Shown: positions 62,642 to 64,000 of the stretch, piece after piece | Layout: each line of letters opens with the position of its first letter | How positions within the stretch are numbered: the stretch's first letter is position 1 | The notes under the pieces: generated by a model | Seen by the model: only the letters and a program-made list of their open reading frames with translations | Told to the model about the DNA's origin: nothing | The model's database searches: none | Program-made: the position numbers and the translations under genes | From: Pseudoxanthomonas suwonensis 11-1 | GTDB lineage: Bacteria > Pseudomonadota > Gammaproteobacteria > Xanthomonadales > Xanthomonadaceae | Direction of reading: 5' to 3' | DNA length: 64,000 nucleotides | Assembly: GCF_000185965.1 (NCBI RefSeq) | Contig: NC_014924.1 | Span: 1,054,001 to 1,118,000 of the forward strand

Positions 62642-64000
62642 ATGTTCGAATCCCTGACCCAGCGCCTGTCCGGCACCCTCGAGCGCCTGCGTGGCCGCGG
62701 CCGGCTGACCGAGTCCAACATCAGCGAGGCCGTGCGCGAGGTCCGCATCGCCCTGCTGGAGGCCGACGTCGCCCTGCCGGTGGTCCAGGCCCTGATCCAG
62801 CGCATCAAGGTGCGCGCGGTCGGCCAGGAGGTGCTGAAGTCGCTGACCCCGGGGCAGGCCCTGATCAAGGTGGTGCGCGACGAGCTGACCGCGGTCATGG
62901 GCTCGTCCGCCACCGACCTGAACCTCAATGTCCCGGCCCCGGCGGTGTTCCTGATGGCCGGCCTGCAGGGCGCCGGCAAGACCACCACCGTCGGCAAGCT
63001 GGCCAGGCACCTGAAGGAAAAGCGCAAGAAGAAGGTGATGGTGGTCAGCGCCGACGTCTACCGTCCGGCCGCGATCGAGCAGCTGAAGACGCTGGCCGAG
63101 CAGACCGGCGTGCTGTTCTTCCCGTCCGACGCCGGGCAGAAGCCGGAGGACATCGTCCGCGCCGCCATCGCCGATGCGCGCAAGTCCTTCGTCGACGTGC
63201 TGATCGTCGATACCGCCGGCCGCCTCGCCATCGACGAGGCGATGATGGCCGAGATCAAGGCGCTGCACGCGGCGGTCAACCCGGCCGAGACCCTGTTCGT
63301 GGTCGATGCCATGACCGGCCAGGACGCGGCCAACACCGCCAAGGCCTTCTCCGAGGCGCTGCCGTTGACCGGCGTGGTGCTGACCAAGACCGACGGCGAC
63401 GCCCGCGGCGGCGCCGCGCTCTCGGTGCGCTACATCACCGGCAAGCCGATCAAGTTCGTCGGTACCGGCGAGAAGGTCGACGGCCTGGACGTGTTCCATC
63501 CCGACCGCGTCGCCGCCCGCATCCTCGACATGGGCGACGTGCTGTCGCTGGTCGAGCAGGTCGAGCAGAACGTCGACCAGGAGAAGGCCGCCAAGCTCGC
63601 CGCCAAGGTCGCCAAGGGCAAGAAGTTCGACCTCAACGACATGCGCGACCAGTTCGAGCAGATGCAGAACATGGGCGGCATCGGCGAGCTGCTGGACAAG
63701 CTGCCGGGCATGGGCCAGATCCCGGACCATCTCAAGCAGCAGGTCGCGCAGAGCCGCGAGGTGCCGCGCATGATCGCGATCATCAACTCGATGACCCCGA
63801 AGGAGCGGCGCAACCCGGGCCTGCTCAATGGCTCGCGCCGCGCCCGCATCGCCCGCGGTTCCGGCACCACCCCGGCCGACGTCAACAAGCTGCTGAAGCA
63901 GTACCAGCAGATGGAGAAGATGATGTCGAAGATGGGCCGCGGCGGCATGAAGGGCATGATGCGCGGCCTGCAGGGCATGATGGGCGGCATGGGCCGCATG
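62642..64000 (+). CDS. ffh: Signal recognition particle protein Ffh (3' end missing)
   Basis: 453 codons are visible; the last part of the M domain lies beyond the window. Ffh targets membrane proteins to SecYEG with 4.5S RNA. N domain: MFESLTQRLSGTLERLRGRG. G domain: P-loop GLQGAGKTTT (about residue 108), DTAGR, and TKTDGDARGG. The Met-rich M domain starts near residue 320 and the end of the window reads GRGGMKGMM and GLQGMMGGMGRM. The ATG at 62642 has no strong ribosome site but matches the family start. Confidence 0.96.
   Translation, partial: MFESLTQRLSGTLERLRGRGRLTESNISEAVREVRIALLEADVALPVVQALIQRIKVRAVGQEVLKSLTPGQALIKVVRDELTAVMGSSATDLNLNVPAPAVFLMAGLQGAGKTTTVGKLARHLKEKRKKKVMVVSADVYRPAAIEQLKTLAEQTGVLFFPSDAGQKPEDIVRAAIADARKSFVDVLIVDTAGRLAIDEAMMAEIKALHAAVNPAETLFVVDAMTGQDAANTAKAFSEALPLTGVVLTKTDGDARGGAALSVRYITGKPIKFVGTGEKVDGLDVFHPDRVAARILDMGDVLSLVEQVEQNVDQEKAAKLAAKVAKGKKFDLNDMRDQFEQMQNMGGIGELLDKLPGMGQIPDHLKQQVAQSREVPRMIAIINSMTPKERRNPGLLNGSRRARIARGSGTTPADVNKLLKQYQQMEKMMSKMGRGGMKGMMRGLQGMMGGMGRM

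Overview
The window is a GC-rich (roughly 70 percent), densely packed chromosomal segment from a gammaproteobacterium of the Xanthomonadaceae/Lysobacteraceae (Lysobacter, Luteimonas, Pseudoxanthomonas or Xanthomonas-like). This rests on the gene repertoire, the gspC-to-gspN type II secretion order (as in the Xanthomonas xcs cluster), the large TonB-dependent receptor and codon use. No species can be named from sequence alone. I see no insertion sequence, prophage, CRISPR array or rRNA, and no gene-free stretch longer than about 300 bases outside the tRNA-Thr leader/trailer region.

Bases 1-18,200 (all minus strand) form one co-oriented block. In transcription order it holds an unrecognised secreted lipoprotein, a TonB-dependent receptor, a complete type II secretion core (gspC, D, E, F, G, H, I, J, K, L, M, N), a phosphate-selective porin (OprO/OprP type), the phosphate-binding protein PstS, and the first 25 codons of another lipoprotein. 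Direct 7-mers of the PhoB-box type (CTGTCAT-like, mostly 11-bp period) lie upstream of the lipoprotein, gspC, oprP, pstS and the partial lipoprotein. I read the block as a phosphate-starvation locus in which a dedicated secretion machine and its probable cargo sit beside outer-membrane and periplasmic phosphate capture.

Bases 18,300-34,900 hold mixed accessory and metabolic genes: a prolyl-4-hydroxylase-like oxygenase, a TetR regulator with palindromic operators and an RND efflux pair, a secreted M28 peptidase, endonuclease III, an enoyl-CoA hydratase, a degenerate FKBP, a DUF1289-Nudix fusion with a sulfurtransferase, a divergent SDR/LysR pair, an enoyl-CoA isomerase, a PCuAC copper chaperone and a tandem universal-stress protein.

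Bases 35,000-48,000 are housekeeping: thioesterase-uvrA, rplU-rpmA-obgE, rpsT, murJ-ribF-ileS-lspA-ispH. Many genes overlap by 4 bases.

Bases 48,000-64,000 hold a DUF3772/MscS mechanosensitive channel, an ADP-ribosylglycohydrolase, a DUF488 protein, a small zinc-ribbon membrane protein, tRNA-Thr(CGT), radA, a two-partner secretion pair with an unusually small exoprotein, a ypjD/CcsA-like membrane protein, a MarR-controlled emrAB-type tripartite efflux operon with a 34-bp perfect palindrome as probable operator, and the 5' part of ffh.
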